NCBI GenBank assembly: GCA_023105745.1
Contig: JALGQZ010000001.1
Span: 63,003,437-63,067,436 of the forward strand
DNA: 64,000 nucleotides
Direction of reading: 5' to 3'
Origin: Austropuccinia psidii
Lineage: Eukaryota; Basidiomycota; Pucciniomycetes; Pucciniales; Sphaerophragmiaceae
The notes beneath the pieces are model-generated. The model worked only from the letters and a program-made list of their open reading frames with translations. It did no database searches and was not told the origin of the DNA. Shown piece after piece: positions 1 to 12,425 of this stretch. The translations under genes and the position numbers were made by a program. Position 1 is the first letter of the stretch, and every line of letters starts with the position of its first letter.

Positions 1-1559
1 ATACTTCAAATCAGATGATATAATTACTGTGTGCACAAATCTATAGCATATGAGTAACCTGTCACTTGTTCCTGCCTGTAGACATCTTGTAGTACACATA
101 TTCCTCTTGAAAAAAGTGTTGTTCAATCTAAACCTTAAAAGAGGGAATAAACATCATGATTTTATTTTCTCACAGTAACTAAGTTGCAAAATTTGAGGTC
201 CCAATAGCATAATTCAGATATACTCTAAACTCTTACAAATAATTCAAATGATGTTATAATTATAGGTTTAAGCCTCTCCATAGCTTCCAGTACCAAAGGT
301 AATTGTGAAAATTAATTTATAATGAAAAATTATACCCAAATTTCTCATTTTTGAGCTTTAAGTTGCATTTTTTGGTTGAAAATTCTTTCATTACTACTAA
401 TTTTATAATATTATTTGAAAATAATTAAAGTTAAAGGTATATTATCTATAGTGAAAACCAAAAAACAAAAATACTTCTTTTACAAACAAAATCCACAAAA
501 AATAGTACTGGGGACAAAAATATCTGTGTATTTAAAATACGAATGATGAAAAAAGGTTTCTACAAAACATATGTTTTCCATTTTCAACATTTAAATTACA
601 TAAAGAAGCTTCCCTTTACCTGAAGAATGAAATGGGAAAGTATTTTTTTGAATATCATGAGTATCTGCATTTTAAATGCTTATTTTATCAAATATTCTCT
701 AAAACCTCCAAGGATTCTCATTGTTTATCTTTCAGAAAAATATGCATTCTTTTCCATAAATATTCTTTTAAAAAGTGGTGGAGGTTTGTTTCATTTCAGT
801 GGAAAGTGTATATCAAGTCAAAAATGATCAGAATTTTTGACTTTGAAACATATGGTGGCAATCGCAACTTCTTCATATTGGTCCCCAAAAGCATTTTTGT
901 AATTTTTGATATTTGAATATTGATCAATTTTCCTATTTTGATCTCAATCAAAATTTTGAGGCTCAAATTGAGGCATGAACGTTTCTCTGAAACAAATGAT
1001 TCTCTCAAAAAATAGAAATTAATTATTAATTTATCAAATTCACATTCTTTTCATTACTCAATTGAGAGATATTCTTCCCATATCACATAACTCTTAGGGA
1101 ATAACTGAGTAATTGATAGCCTAATTTGGAATACCATTAAGTAATAAGATAGCTAATTGAGAATAATATGCACATGCAAAGAGTGATTGAAGCTTTCTTT
1201 CTTTTTTAATTTTTAACACAAATTATATAATATATATTTATCTCTAAATAATTGTCAAGGGGGGGGAGAATTCTGCACAATACCTTCTTGATAAAACAAG
1301 GGTTTTCCTCAAAAATACTAAAAAGAAATACCTATTCTTCATTTAATTTGCTTTGAAATGATTTTTGAATTATGGAAAGTTCTTTTTATCAAATCTTGAA
1401 ATATTCCAGTTATGAAAAAGAATGGTTATACTGAAGTTCATACAGGTAATATTTGAGTTTTTCAGAGGTTATATTATAATTGTATCCTGTTTTTTTTCAT
1501 TTAAAATTTATAGCTTTTTACAAGCCGCATAAAGGAAACAGCATCTGACTGGATAAGCT
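1..1559. other. Unassigned AT-rich sequence
   Basis: No open frame longer than about 95 codons and no recognisable domain on either strand. The 3' LTR expected beyond the integrase end of retroelement A (which runs leftward) should lie here, but no GGCTCACA terminus or other LTR landmark is visible. It is either lost or too decayed to see. Confidence 0.5.
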
Positions 1560-2780
1560 GTCACATAAAAATGGCCCTGGTGATAAGGTTTGATCAAGAT
1601 GACCAGAGAAGTGGGGTGTTTGTTTTCCAATTAACCACTAAATTCCACTTGAATTTCATTTTCTCCATGTAAAGCAAAAATAAAAAAGGGCCATAAGTAA
1701 TGATATTTAAGCTTCTTTGGGATTTTAATATTATTGAAATTCAAGGTTGAAACTAAAATCAAGTCCCCTACTTTCAATCCTGGTACTTTATGACTCTTGT
1801 CCCACTTCTGTTTTGCATATTCAAAATGGTCATTAATGCTTAATTTTACATGGTGATTTAATTTATTCAGGATCAAATTGAAGATGGAATGTTTAAGATT
1901 AATTTCAATCACACCTTTCCTCAGTGTATCTTCTGGGAATCTTGTATACCATCCTTTTTCTAACATAGCAGCAATTTGAGCTGTAGAAGAATGAACAGAT
2001 GTCTCATTTTCCAATTTTAATGCAGGAATTAAAGTGAACCAGTAATGGTTAAAGCCATATTAATATTTGAATTCTAAACCATGGGAGCAGAATATACTTA
2101 TAATTTCTTCTAAAATTTGAATCATTCTCTCTACTAGCCCATCATTTTGAGGGTGGTATGTTGTAGAAAATGAGAACTTAGTCCCAAAAAAACTGTGCAG
2201 AGTTTTACAAAGTGTAGTTGTGAGCTTGGTGTATCTCCCAATTATTATATTCTTAAAAAAACCTTCATGATAAATAAATCTATTCTAAAGGAGGCGAGCT
2301 GTATCCATACCAGTGTTTTATTCCTTACATGGTAAGAATATGATAGTCTTGCTCTATATTTATACAATGACTAAGCAAGGATTATAGCTCTTATCACCAA
2401 TTGTAGGAAGTGCTGTAAACCAATCCATGTTAACAACTTCCCAAGGGGATTTTGGTTCTTGAATTTGAATCATAAGTCTAGATTTCTTGACTTTGCTCCT
2501 ATGTTCTTTTTGTAATATGTAAAAAGTATAGAAATATTGAATCTTTTCTCTTCTCCAGGATTGCCACCATGCACAGTTCTTGAATCTTTCAATTTTCCTG
2601 TCCTCTGATAGGTTTCCAGAATATACACTATCATGAAATTACTGGAGAATGGTATTGATGAGAAATCTACTGAATAATTTCCTTACACAAGATTGTTCAG
2701 CTCTTTCATAGATTATGCCATCAAAAGAATCAAATATTCCTTCAGAATAAGAATTTATCCATCCTTCATCCAATTAATTA
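1560..2780 (-). pseudogene. Retroelement A integrase remnant
   Basis: Decayed 3' end of a Ty3/gypsy pol read on the minus strand. Visible landmarks are the first catalytic aspartate context MDWFTALP (near 2420), the HPQNDGLVERMIQ stretch carrying the catalytic glutamate (near 2120-2150), and the post-core segment at 1631-2014 with WDKSHKVPGLKVGDLILVS, which matches the same region of the intact element D. Stops and frameshifts separate these pieces. The part with NKHP...LIKPY can be followed to about 1560, after which similarity ends before any chromodomain. No functional protein is possible. Confidence 0.8.
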
Positions 2781-2849
2781 AACAAAGATGTGTATTTACC
2801 GTCTTTGTCCAATATGGATGTTAATATATTGTAATTCTTGTCCTTCTTG

Positions 2850-3569
2850 TATGACATTCTGACTTCCTCAAAGACTTAAATACCAATGTCAGTAATGTTA
2901 TTTCCTTCAATTGGAAACTGAGGTTCTGCTTCTAGAGGTACAGGATCTACGTTATAAGGTGTAATTTCTAAATTCCACATGCTAAGTCCATCAGTATCAT
3001 TACGCATATTTCTTACCTTATGAACTATTTTCATATTTCCTCTATATTCTTGAATGGCTAGTTTCCATCTGAGCCTGTGTCTATTGGGTTTTTTCATGTT
3101 CAGAAGTGACTTCACTGCAATACAGTCAGTTATTACTTCAAAAAAACTTCCATAAAGATAATAGTGTAATTGCTCAAGTGCCCATGCCAAAAATAATCAT
3201 TCAATCCGGCTTATGTTTGTTTGATTTGTATTGAGATTGAAAAACTTGTCCTTCTTTTAGTTTGTAATCAATATTTTGAGCTTAATATAGGACTTCCCCT
3301 AATCCATCTCCACATTAATCAATGTACAGCTTTAAGGGTAGATTCTGGTTAGGAATGAGAAGTAAAGGCACTTTTACAAGGGCTTCCTTTATTTTCTCAT
3401 ATTTACTAATCATTTCTTGTTTCATCCCAAACATTGTCTGTTGATCATATATTCTATATAGTGACTTATCTAGAATTGAAAACTCTTCAAGTTTATGCCC
3501 ATAATAAGGAGAAAATACAAGAAAAAACATCATTTCTTTCATATTCTGGCGTACTGGCTTAATTAACAC
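2850..3569 (-). pseudogene. Retroelement A RNase H remnant
   Basis: Minus-strand frames at 3315-3569 and 2876-3190 match the RT thumb and RNase H of element D. The first ends in LPLKLYID, the first RNase H aspartate region. The second contains [21 protein letters not shown], the third-aspartate region, followed by [17 protein letters not shown]. The block around the catalytic glutamate lies between them and is interrupted. The reading frame is broken in several places, so this is a relic. Confidence 0.8.
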
Positions 3570-4620
3570 TTTTGCTACCTTGTTCTTGTTAAAATCTAAG
3601 CCTAATCCTGAAGCAAAATTTCCAAGAACTGTGAGTTCTTCAAAACCAAAATTGAATTTCTTAATTTAAATCTTAATATTCACTTATGCAGCTTTGTCCC
3701 ATACTATTGAAAGTCTCTCTAGGTGCAAAAGACCATGGGTCTGAACATATTCTTATATCATAAATTTAAATAATAATCCATCCTTGAAAAAATTCTGTGG
3801 GAAAAATGGTATTAGTAATTCTTTGATAATGAGATAGAGCATTTTTAATGCAAAAGGGCTTTCTCAGAGACTCATAAATACCACAGTGAGTGATAGTTCT
3901 CATTAAGTTATTGGCTTTTGGAATAAAGACATTCTGATGAAAAACATTAAATACATAAATTGAGGCTATATACTTGGCTTTAGAAATTTGGGTCAAGGTT
4001 TCTTATATTCTAGGAATTGGGTAACTATATGAAATTACATAGGTATTCAATGCCCTAAAATCTCCAACCATCCTTGCTTTTTCAATATGCCAAACAATAA
4101 TGACAGTAGTTGTAACTTAAGCTTCTTCATTATGACCTAATTTTCTCAATAAACCAATTTGAGTCTGCTCTTGAATTTGTGTTTTCAAGGATTCTATAGC
4201 TCTTGGGTTCTCGAGGTAAGTTGGTCTTTAAAGCACCAGAGGATATGTTCTGTCAATATTAATAGTAATATGCACTTCATGACCTATGTTTTCACCTAAT
4301 GATTCATTGTATTAATCAAAGGCATTTTTATATATGGCAAGACATTGATAAGCTCTTTCTTCATTTTAGGTGATAATTCTGGATTAATTTGTGCTTCAAT
4401 AAGTTTTTTTGACCCAAATACTTCATTATGCTTCTCTTTTTTGAAGATATCACTGATATTTTTCTGGGCATATTGAAAAGCCAAATTTCTGTTGTCTATT
4501 ATCTCCAATTGTAAAATATATATCCCTATGGTTACTTCTGTCAATACTATAAATTCTAAATTAGTCATTACCAAGGATTATGGGTTGAGAAGTAGAGTTA
4601 TTTATTACTTCTAGCTCTGC
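3570..4620 (-). pseudogene. Retroelement A reverse transcriptase remnant
   Basis: The frame at 3766-3996 (minus) contains VFHQNVF, LRTITHCGIYE-like and CIKNALSHYQRI segments. These correspond to the RT fingers/palm segments [28 protein letters not shown] of element D. Directly after GWIII the catalytic YIDD box reads stop-I-Y-D, so the active site is destroyed. The upstream linker (4296-4574) retains only weak similarity. The decay is point-mutational rather than one clean truncation. Confidence 0.8.
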
Positions 4621-4679
4621 TTTTGTCCTCATAATTCATTCTTGGTATGGGAATACAAGGTTAGTATCCAATATACCTA

Positions 4680-5000
4680 GTAGGCTCATATTGCTACTAG
4701 AACTTCTAAACTTCACACCTTCTATTGGAAATAGTTAGTTCTTCCACTGAAGTAAAATACTATGCAGGTAGGATTTTCCCACCTAAGTGCAAAATTCTCC
4801 TGTGTCTAGGACAAATTTGGCTTCTACATAGTTTAAAAAAATTGATGTAACACAAAATGCTCCAGAAGTAGCCTTTCCCTCTAGCAGGTTTGATATCAGA
4901 AATTCTGGAATATTGGATATGGGTCAAGGTATAGAAATCATCACCATATTGTGTTAAGTGAGTATGAGCTTCAGTAACTACAAAGAGTGCTGTGATATTT
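4680..5000 (-). pseudogene. Retroelement A aspartic protease remnant
   Basis: On the minus strand around 4760-4815 the frame reads LDTGEFCT, stop, VGKSYL. This matches the protease active-site loop of the other copies (LDTGAYC...VGKSYL in element C). The catalytic Asp-Thr-Gly is kept but a stop follows within a few residues. A retropepsin of this kind would normally process the Gag-Pol polyprotein. This copy cannot. Confidence 0.7.
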
Positions 5001-5029
5001 TCATTATGAAACTCTTTTCCTTGTGTATC

Positions 5030-6776
5030 ATCAGAAATTTTAGAATATTGGTAAGATTACTCTCTTTCTTGAATGACTTGTAATTCATTGATTTTCGTCA
5101 TTTTGGTACAACTATCAGCTAAATGTGCAGTGCTCTCACCTTTATGACATTTCAATACAGGTCTCTCAAGCTTCTTTGGCATATTTATGGACTCAATGGG
5201 GTCCTAGTCCAAATTTTACCAACTCTGGTCCTGTTAATGATATATTGCATTGCATTAGTGTATTACTCTGTTTGACAGGGTTATAAACACCTGCATTTGA
5301 TAGAGTTTTCTAGTTCACCCCCACATTTCCTCAATATCTTCATGCTAATTATTCAGTCAGAGATATGTGGGTGTAAAGCAGAAATTCTGTCTTTCTGTTT
5401 CTGGAACCAATTAATTGTTTCCCCTTTTCAGAACTAAGGATGAAACTCTCCAAATAATTATCCATTTTAAATCCCAAGGAATTATTGGCCAGGCCCACTT
5501 TGTATTTATCCCAGATTTCCACCAAAGCCACTTATTATTCCCATTATCTTGCCTCATCTTAAAATCTAATTTCTTGGTAGTTATATTGAAAGAAGAGTGA
5601 AATATTGCTACTATGAACTAAGCTGGTATGTTAAAGTCTTCTTGTAACATTTCCACTGCTATTATGAATTCACTTGTGCAATTTCTTTTTCTTTTTATCA
5701 CTTCTTTACAAGTGTGTGGTAATAATATTTGTGATATTAATTATCTCTAGCCCATAGTATTCCAAATTCAGAAGTTTTTCATTGTTCTAATTAATAGAAA
5801 AAAAAACCATTTCCTCATTGTTTACCTCAATTTTTCTCTCAATTCTGTAACATGTGTGAGAAATGAGCTCAATGCCTGAAGTTATCAATTAACATCATTT
5901 AGTGAAGGCTCTGTCATTTATTTTCAGTTAATAAATATTTTATGTTAATTTATGTTAATTTCTTTAAGTCTTTGTCAAAATTGTTACGTTTAACTTCAAT
6001 GGTGGAATGCATAAGCTTAATTGCATCCATCATTTTAATGGAAATGTCCTGTTCATCCTTTCCTGTTCCTTAGCTGTGAGCTCCATGAGAGTTCTGGAAA
6101 TAAGACTCCAATTTGGGAAGCCTGTTCCCTTTTGGGTAAGGTCTGTTCCGATTGGCTTTGCCTTTTCCCTTGTTTTTGTTGTTTCTGGGACCTTCATTCT
6201 TGTTCTGAGGTCCCTTGGGATAGTATTTTGGGAGTCTCAGAGCTGATAGACACTACTGGCGCTTCCTTTTACAAAGCTGATGTCATCTCCAGTCCTTTAT
6301 TTTGGTCACCTGATAAAATACTCTGGTTCTTCAACCAATTCTTTATCTTCTTGACCTTTTCCTTGCAAGAAATTGGTCTTCAAACTCCTCAGAGCATTAT
6401 GTTCTTCTCCTGACCCAGAATGCTCTTGATGTGTTAGTAAGGGTTCATGGCCCCCTGCCAGAGTCTTGGGCTCATTTATCATCACTCTCCTTTAGATTCT
6501 ATTAACTAGTTTTTTTACTGGCACTGATATATCTGTATGGCTGCCACTTGGAAATGGTTCAGCCCTTAAGATAGTACTTTGAATCAGTTCTGGATCAGAA
6601 TTCACATCAAAATTAGTGGGTAAAGACCTTGTGGAATTGGGGGAAACTCTGGAATTCCCCATATATTCCTTTCTTGAGTAACTCCTTCCAGTTTTGGCTC
6701 TGGCTTTACTTCTTCCTCCTTTTCCAGATCCATCTGGTTGGACTGTGTAGTTTCTCCTATTTCTGGTATGCACCAT
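5030..6776 (-). pseudogene. Retroelement A gag region remnant
   Basis: Three gag pieces can be placed. A zinc-knuckle relic near 5110-5165 reads KCHKGESTAHLADSC, in which the second cysteine of CxxC has become glycine. A capsid-like stretch lies at 5349-5531 (NNSLGFKMDNYLESF, compare [15 protein letters not shown] in element D). An N-terminal frame starts at the ATG at 6776 with MVHTRNRRNYTVQPDG; its beginning resembles MTTRRESQYSIQSDG in element B and MNTRRGFQYSIQSDG in element C. That shared start is near a candidate splice acceptor in the other copies. Stops interrupt the rest. Confidence 0.65.
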
Positions 6777-7305
6777 TTTCACTAAAATATGAGATAATGA
6801 AAGATGAAAAAGAACAAAACACACACCTTTTAGTGGTTTTTGAGGGAAATATTTCTTAAATAGATTGCCTTTCTGGGAAATATGGACTTCCACCATTTCT
6901 TCAGATTCTGGGGGGTATTATACCTTTTCCTAAGCTTATTACTAGCTGCAATGTACTTGATTAAAGACACCAAAAACTTAAAAGATCAAAGTGAACATTA
7001 TTTTTTATAAATATTTTTTTCAAAGATTTTAACTATAAGTCTTTTTCATCTTATATGAAAAAAGTAAATTCTTTTTAAGGAAAAAATATTTAAATTTAAA
7101 GATTTTGAATCAAAAAAATACTCTAGAGTAACTCAAAGAATGCTTCAAGTTTTTGTATGATGAATAGCAATGTGTAAAATAATCTAAAATTAATCCAAAT
7201 TACTCAATAAAAATTATTTCAAGATAATTTAAAAGAAGAATTTTTTTCCTTTTGAAAGAAAGAATAAAATTATTAAGTATATTGATTAAGGGTTCAAGGT
7301 TCAAA
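6777..7305 (-). other. Retroelement A leader region
   Basis: Untranslated stretch between the gag-like start and the primer-binding region of element A, read leftward. It is AT-rich and holds no recognisable gene. The spliced first exon seen in the leaders of elements B, C and D was not identified with confidence here. Confidence 0.4.
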
Positions 7306-7326
7306 TAACAGGACCCACCCCCCCAA
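7306..7326 (-). promoter_or_regulatory. Element A primer-binding region
   Basis: Immediately inside the 5' LTR the minus strand reads TTGGGGGGGTGGGTCC, equivalent to the TTTGGGGGCC block after the LTR in C and D. By position it is where a tRNA primes minus-strand DNA synthesis. The tRNA was not identified, and the block is degraded in this copy. Confidence 0.45.
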
Positions 7327-9281
7327 TGTAAGATTTTTCCATGAAGCTCTTGATAATATTACTCTTGATTAAGAATAATATGAGTGTCCTTATAAGATAT
7401 AGTAAATAAACCTATAACCAAAAGTATATAAATAACTTCTTTTTTTTTCTTGCTATAAAATACTAGTGATTATGACAGTAGGCAGTAACTGTCTATCATA
7501 ATTAATTAAGAGAAGGATGAATAATAATAAAGCTTATTGAAATGATATAATCTTGTTTCAATTGAAAATTACATTTTGTAAGAACAATTATAACAAATTC
7601 TTGAAGAAAACCACAAATCTTAGAGAAAATCTTTAAGAATTTAACAAAACACTCACTAACACTCCAAAGATACCTTGAAAATATTTACAGAGTTATTTTA
7701 CAGATTATTTGTGGACTTAAGAGATCAATAGTTTATTTATGACAGTAATAAAAACATTAATACTTTGATACTATTGAGATAGTATTAGTATTTCATTTAA
7801 TTTATTTCAGATTGCTTTGGAAAGATAAGAAGACTTAAGAAGGATTTTAAATAATCCTTACTTGTTGGTATTAATGGTAAAGCTGAATGATAAGATAATT
7901 TCTAGAAAAAACAGCAATAGTAACCTTCTTTGAAGTTTAAAATATCTCAGAGGCATGCCATGGCTAATCCTGAAAAATAAGCTAGTGATAAACCATTCAC
8001 CTTAATTGGTTTCATGATCAAGACATGTGCAGTCAAGTAAGATGATCATAATTTCTGAATTAAGTCATTTTATGTGACTATCAGCCCATTTGTTTTTAGG
8101 AAATAAAGAAGCAACAACTGTAAATATTTTTGTATTTCAAAAGAAACATATTATTCTGAAGTTAATCAATGTTATTGGAGATTTAATAAACAGCTGTATT
8201 TTCTGTGAATTTTTGAAGATTCAGTGTTTCACACAAAATTATCAAAAATGGACTGTAAGTAAAACATTTAATTTGAATTATAAATTAATAATTGGTTTTT
8301 GTTTTAGTGTTAATTATCCCTTCCTCCATTGAGCCTGAAAGCTTAAGAAATATCTACTAGGAATTGTATGATAATGAATTTTTGAAGTTTTACCTCATTC
8401 TCTATGTGGTATAGGCAAATAGCTGGTTTCCAAGTGGTAATTTCATGGAAACTAGTCCCAAAAGGGTTCCAATTAATCTTTTTGGGGTTATCAATGGAAA
8501 TTGATTTAGAATGAACATGGTTACAGGAGTAAGAGGTGCTCATTGCCTTGGTGTTATGTCAAAATAGAAGCTAATTTTCTATTTTATCATGATTTCATGG
8601 GATATTCACTTGATAGCTAGATTCCCAGAAGGTTCTGGTATACTAATTTGGCCATGGTTAGCCATGAATTCAGTTTTTGAGCTTTCCATTCATCAGAGGC
8701 CTTGGAAGTTGGGTACCCTGGATCTCTTTGATTTCTTTTACCCCCCTTTGCTATTTGCATGTCAAAAATAGAAATTTAGGCTTCAAGAATGATATCCACT
8801 ATGGGTGTACCAAACGTTCATGTAGGAATACAGTATTTTAAAGTGCCACAAACATGCATAACACTATTCCTAGATTGTAAGCTCCACAAAAATTCATAAC
8901 ACTATTCTTGGTTTATATGTAACATTAAATTTCCCACAATACCATCATTTGGAATGAAAAGGAAAAAACCAAAAGTTGTCACAATTTTTTTATGTGGTAT
9001 TGATGATGAGGTGCCAAAATATTTTCAATATTACTACCTCATAAATTTTATTTGAGGTTATTTTCTCTATGGAGTTTGCCCAGGTGAATTCTTGTGTGGA
9101 ATCCAAACTTGGCCTTAAAGCCATGGATTTACTTACTCAAAAAAACATTATTCATATTTTTTTATATAAAAAGAATTAATTTTGGATATATGCATGGATT
9201 ATGAGTTATGTATATTTAAGAAGCTATCTTGATATTAATTACATCCTATTTGGGTATGTAAAATATACATCAAGGCTCACA
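7327..9281 (-). repeat. Element A 5' LTR
   Basis: The left end TGTAAGA and right end AAGGCTCACA (plus-strand view) match the termini of the LTRs of element C. The inner end lies against the G-rich primer-binding block. The length of 1955 bp is close to the 1963-1964 bp of the C LTRs, supporting these boundaries. The interior is heavily diverged but keeps the same order of AT-rich blocks. Short frames inside it (for example 8090-8332 and 8343-8543) look like chance. Confidence 0.75.
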
Positions 9282-12200
9282 GTTCTCTTTTATTATTTAT
9301 TATTTTTTTTATTATTTTCTATTATTATCTATTATTATTTATTATTACTTCTTATCATTTATCATTATTACTTATTATCCAATAATATTCATTATTATTT
9401 CTTTGTTTATTTTCTTACATTTAAACCTTGATTTTTTAAGTATATTGATTAATTTTGAATATTCCAAAATATCCTCTTCAAAATAGAAAAAAATGAATTT
9501 TTTTATTTATTCATTTAATTCTTCTATTCTGTCACAATTAATTAGTTAAAGTGAGATAGGGGCATCAAGATTTTTTTTTAAAAATATTAACAGAACTTAT
9601 CAATAAATTAAGGTATTATTTTCATTATTAAAATACAAGTATTAGAAAATAATGAATTGATATTAAATTTATTATTGTATTTTTAAAAAAATATAAAAAA
9701 AATAATGTAATAAATCATTTATATTTCTTCTTTAGTTTGGTTTTTTGTGTGAGAACTAGCAATTTATCAATGGTTTTTCAAAATTTTATTTGAAAAATAT
9801 TCTAGAAAGCAAGGAATCTCAATTGTTAGATTTCATATTGATTGATTTTTTCTGAAAGCTTAAAAAAGAGCTTGAATATTATATATATATATAGATTATA
9901 ACTGGAATTTAGATTATGACATTTCAAGGATTTATCATTTCTTTCTGTAAAAAACCTGTTTATTTTTCAATTTTTATTAAATAGATATTTCTTAGCTTTT
10001 ATAATCTCAATGATTTCATAATAATAAGTATTGGTACATGGCTTTTTGGATATAAGTTTATTTCAATTTGAAATGTAATTCATCAATTATCATTCTGGCC
10101 ATTAGATTCACTTGTATTTGATCATATAAAAGATGTATTTGTACCTTGAAAGAAGGCTTTAAATGGAACAAAAAAGGGATAAAAAATATTGAAGAAGAAA
10201 TTAATTAGGAATATATCTCTACTTTTTCAGCTTCTAAAAATTTATAGAATTGAGTTGTCAGTTTTGAAGTTCTAGAAATAAATTTTACATTTTGATCTGA
10301 ATATATGTAACTTGGTTTATTTGTATGAATAACCTATACAGCTTGTCAAAGCTGATTTGTTTTCCCATTTATATTTTTGGTAGATAACAGGGATAAATTC
10401 AAAATAATCAGCTTTTCTCAAAGTACTTCATTTACCAGGACTTAATGAATGTGTGGTGAATAATTTTCTTTATCAAATGAAACTCATTAAGGATTTGAGA
10501 TATAAAGGGATTTTCAAAAATTCTAATTCCATATCTCAATTGAAAGGATGATTGAGGAGATAATTTCTAACTTTAGTTTGATTAATTATTTAAAAAAGTT
10601 TTCTTTGGTGCACAATTAGTAGCATTAATTAAAATTAATATATGTTTTTTATTATCAAATTTTTGGTAATTCAAAAAATAGAAATGGGAAATATTAAAAA
10701 TACTGTTATTTTTTCTTGGTTTTTAAACCCTTCAAGTATTTAACTTCACAGATTTACTCAAAAATAATGTTAACAATTGTTTTTTAATGATTTTAAATAT
10801 AATTTCAAATTACAAAATATAATTGAATATTAATTATGTAGTTTTTTATATTGAAAGAATTGGAGATAGAGCTAATAGAATTTAAATTACTTTTTTTTGA
10901 CAGTTAGGAGAATATTTTTGATTTTTTTATTCCCTGTCTTTATTATTTTAAAGAAATCAAATTAACTACTATTACTAAAATAAGAAATTATGAGGTTAAT
11001 GATCTTAATATACCTCATTAATAATGTAAGTACTTGATGAAAAATCTTTTTGAAGGAAGCTTCTGAAATTTTATATTTTTATTTTAGCCAATAAGCTTGT
11101 TTAATTGATCAATTACTGCGCTACTTGGTCATTAGTGTAGGTGGAGTATTAGGATATTATTAGTCATTACAAACATCTTAAATGTTGTAAGGTCAGATTT
11201 CTCCTGCTTTCAAATTAGAGATTGTAAGTATACTCTTTATCCAATTTATAAAAGGAATCCTAAATAATTGAATAATTCTTTAAGATTTCAATTCACTTAT
11301 ACCACCATCATTCGCTATAATTTCTATAAAGACTCAAAGGTAATAGAATTGGTTTTCCCTATTATATTACTTTGAAAAAGTAGACAATGATAAGTGGAAT
11401 TGAATCAATCTTTGAATGAATTAAATTATCAGACAAAACATTTGGGCTTATTTAAAAACCAGGAAGACAATCTTATTTAGAAACTGAAGAATAAGAAGAA
11501 TGTTGTCTGGTTAGAAAGTATTATAGCTTAGTATGTGAAGGAATTTAACAATGAGATTTTTAGTAAATATAAAGCTATATGTTCATGGAAGTTTTTGAAA
11601 GCTCTTCTTGTTTTAGGAAATTTCTTTTGAAGAGAGAAATGTAATTTGGTTTTATATTTGATACTATTAAGGTTAAACAACTTTTAGGAATTTAAACTCG
11701 AGATCTCAAATTTCAAATTATTAAAGAAAAAATAAATATATATTTCAACACTTAAAGATTGGAAAGGATCTAATTGATAAATTGCAAGTAGTCATATGCT
11801 GGAGCAGTATATTAAAAAAAATAAACTAATTTTCAAAGAGAATCACAATTAAGAGGGGCGTTTAGTAAAACATGGATAAATTTTGGGGGAAGAATCTTGG
11901 TTGATCGGAATTCAATAATGAGATTTTGAAAGAATGCAAAAATTGATATAAAATGGATGATATCGATATCAACTATTGCAAGAAGAAATGGAATGAAAAT
12001 ATTTGGTACTCATTCAAGATAATGGTGAGAGTAAGATATATTGAAATTGATATCAATGATTGAAATATATTTCAAAGTTTTTTTGTCATGATTGAATTTG
12101 ATGAAGCATTCATATTGAGTATGATTATTGAAAGAATGATAAAACAGTTTGAATGAGACCATAATAAAATGATGGAAATTATTTTTTTTGTGAATTCTGA

Positions 12201-12420
12201 TAGATTTTGAAAAAAAAAATTTAATGAATATTTATTTGAAATAAAGATTCTTTTAATCATTCAAAAAAACTAATAAATCTACACTGAAATGTTTAACAAG
12301 ACCAAAATAATGACTTCTAGGAAAAAACAAACTTCAAAGTGCAACAGAAAAGGTAGAAAGGCAATTTTCAACTTTTTAGTATTAATGAAAAATTGGAGTA
12401 GTGGGATTTTCAGACATTAA
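9282..12420. other. Unassigned AT-rich sequence
   Basis: About 3.1 kb without a recognisable gene, LTR end or transposon terminus on either strand. It holds a TTA-rich low-complexity tract and a short TA run near 9877-9891. It may be decayed repeat DNA that is too diverged to place. Confidence 0.5.
9287..9405. repeat. Imperfect TTA/ATT trinucleotide tract
   Basis: About 120 bp made almost wholly of TTATTA, TTATTT and TCATTA variants, directly right of the outer end of element A's LTR. It produces an artificial tyrosine- and leucine-rich frame at 9201-9431 that should not be annotated as a gene. Confidence 0.7.
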
Positions 12421-12425
12421 AAATG
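12421..12425. repeat. Target duplication AAATG, left
   Basis: AAATG directly left of the solo LTR is repeated exactly at 14217-14221 on its right, as expected for the 5-bp duplication made on integration of an LTR retrotransposon. Confidence 0.85.

Noticed and set aside
7291..7315. GGTTCAAGGTTCAAATAACA considered as a tRNA B-box
   Set aside because: No A-box or cloverleaf around it; it lies in the leader of element A.
9201..9431. 76-codon frame rich in tyrosine and leucine
   Set aside because: Produced by the TTA/ATT low-complexity tract.
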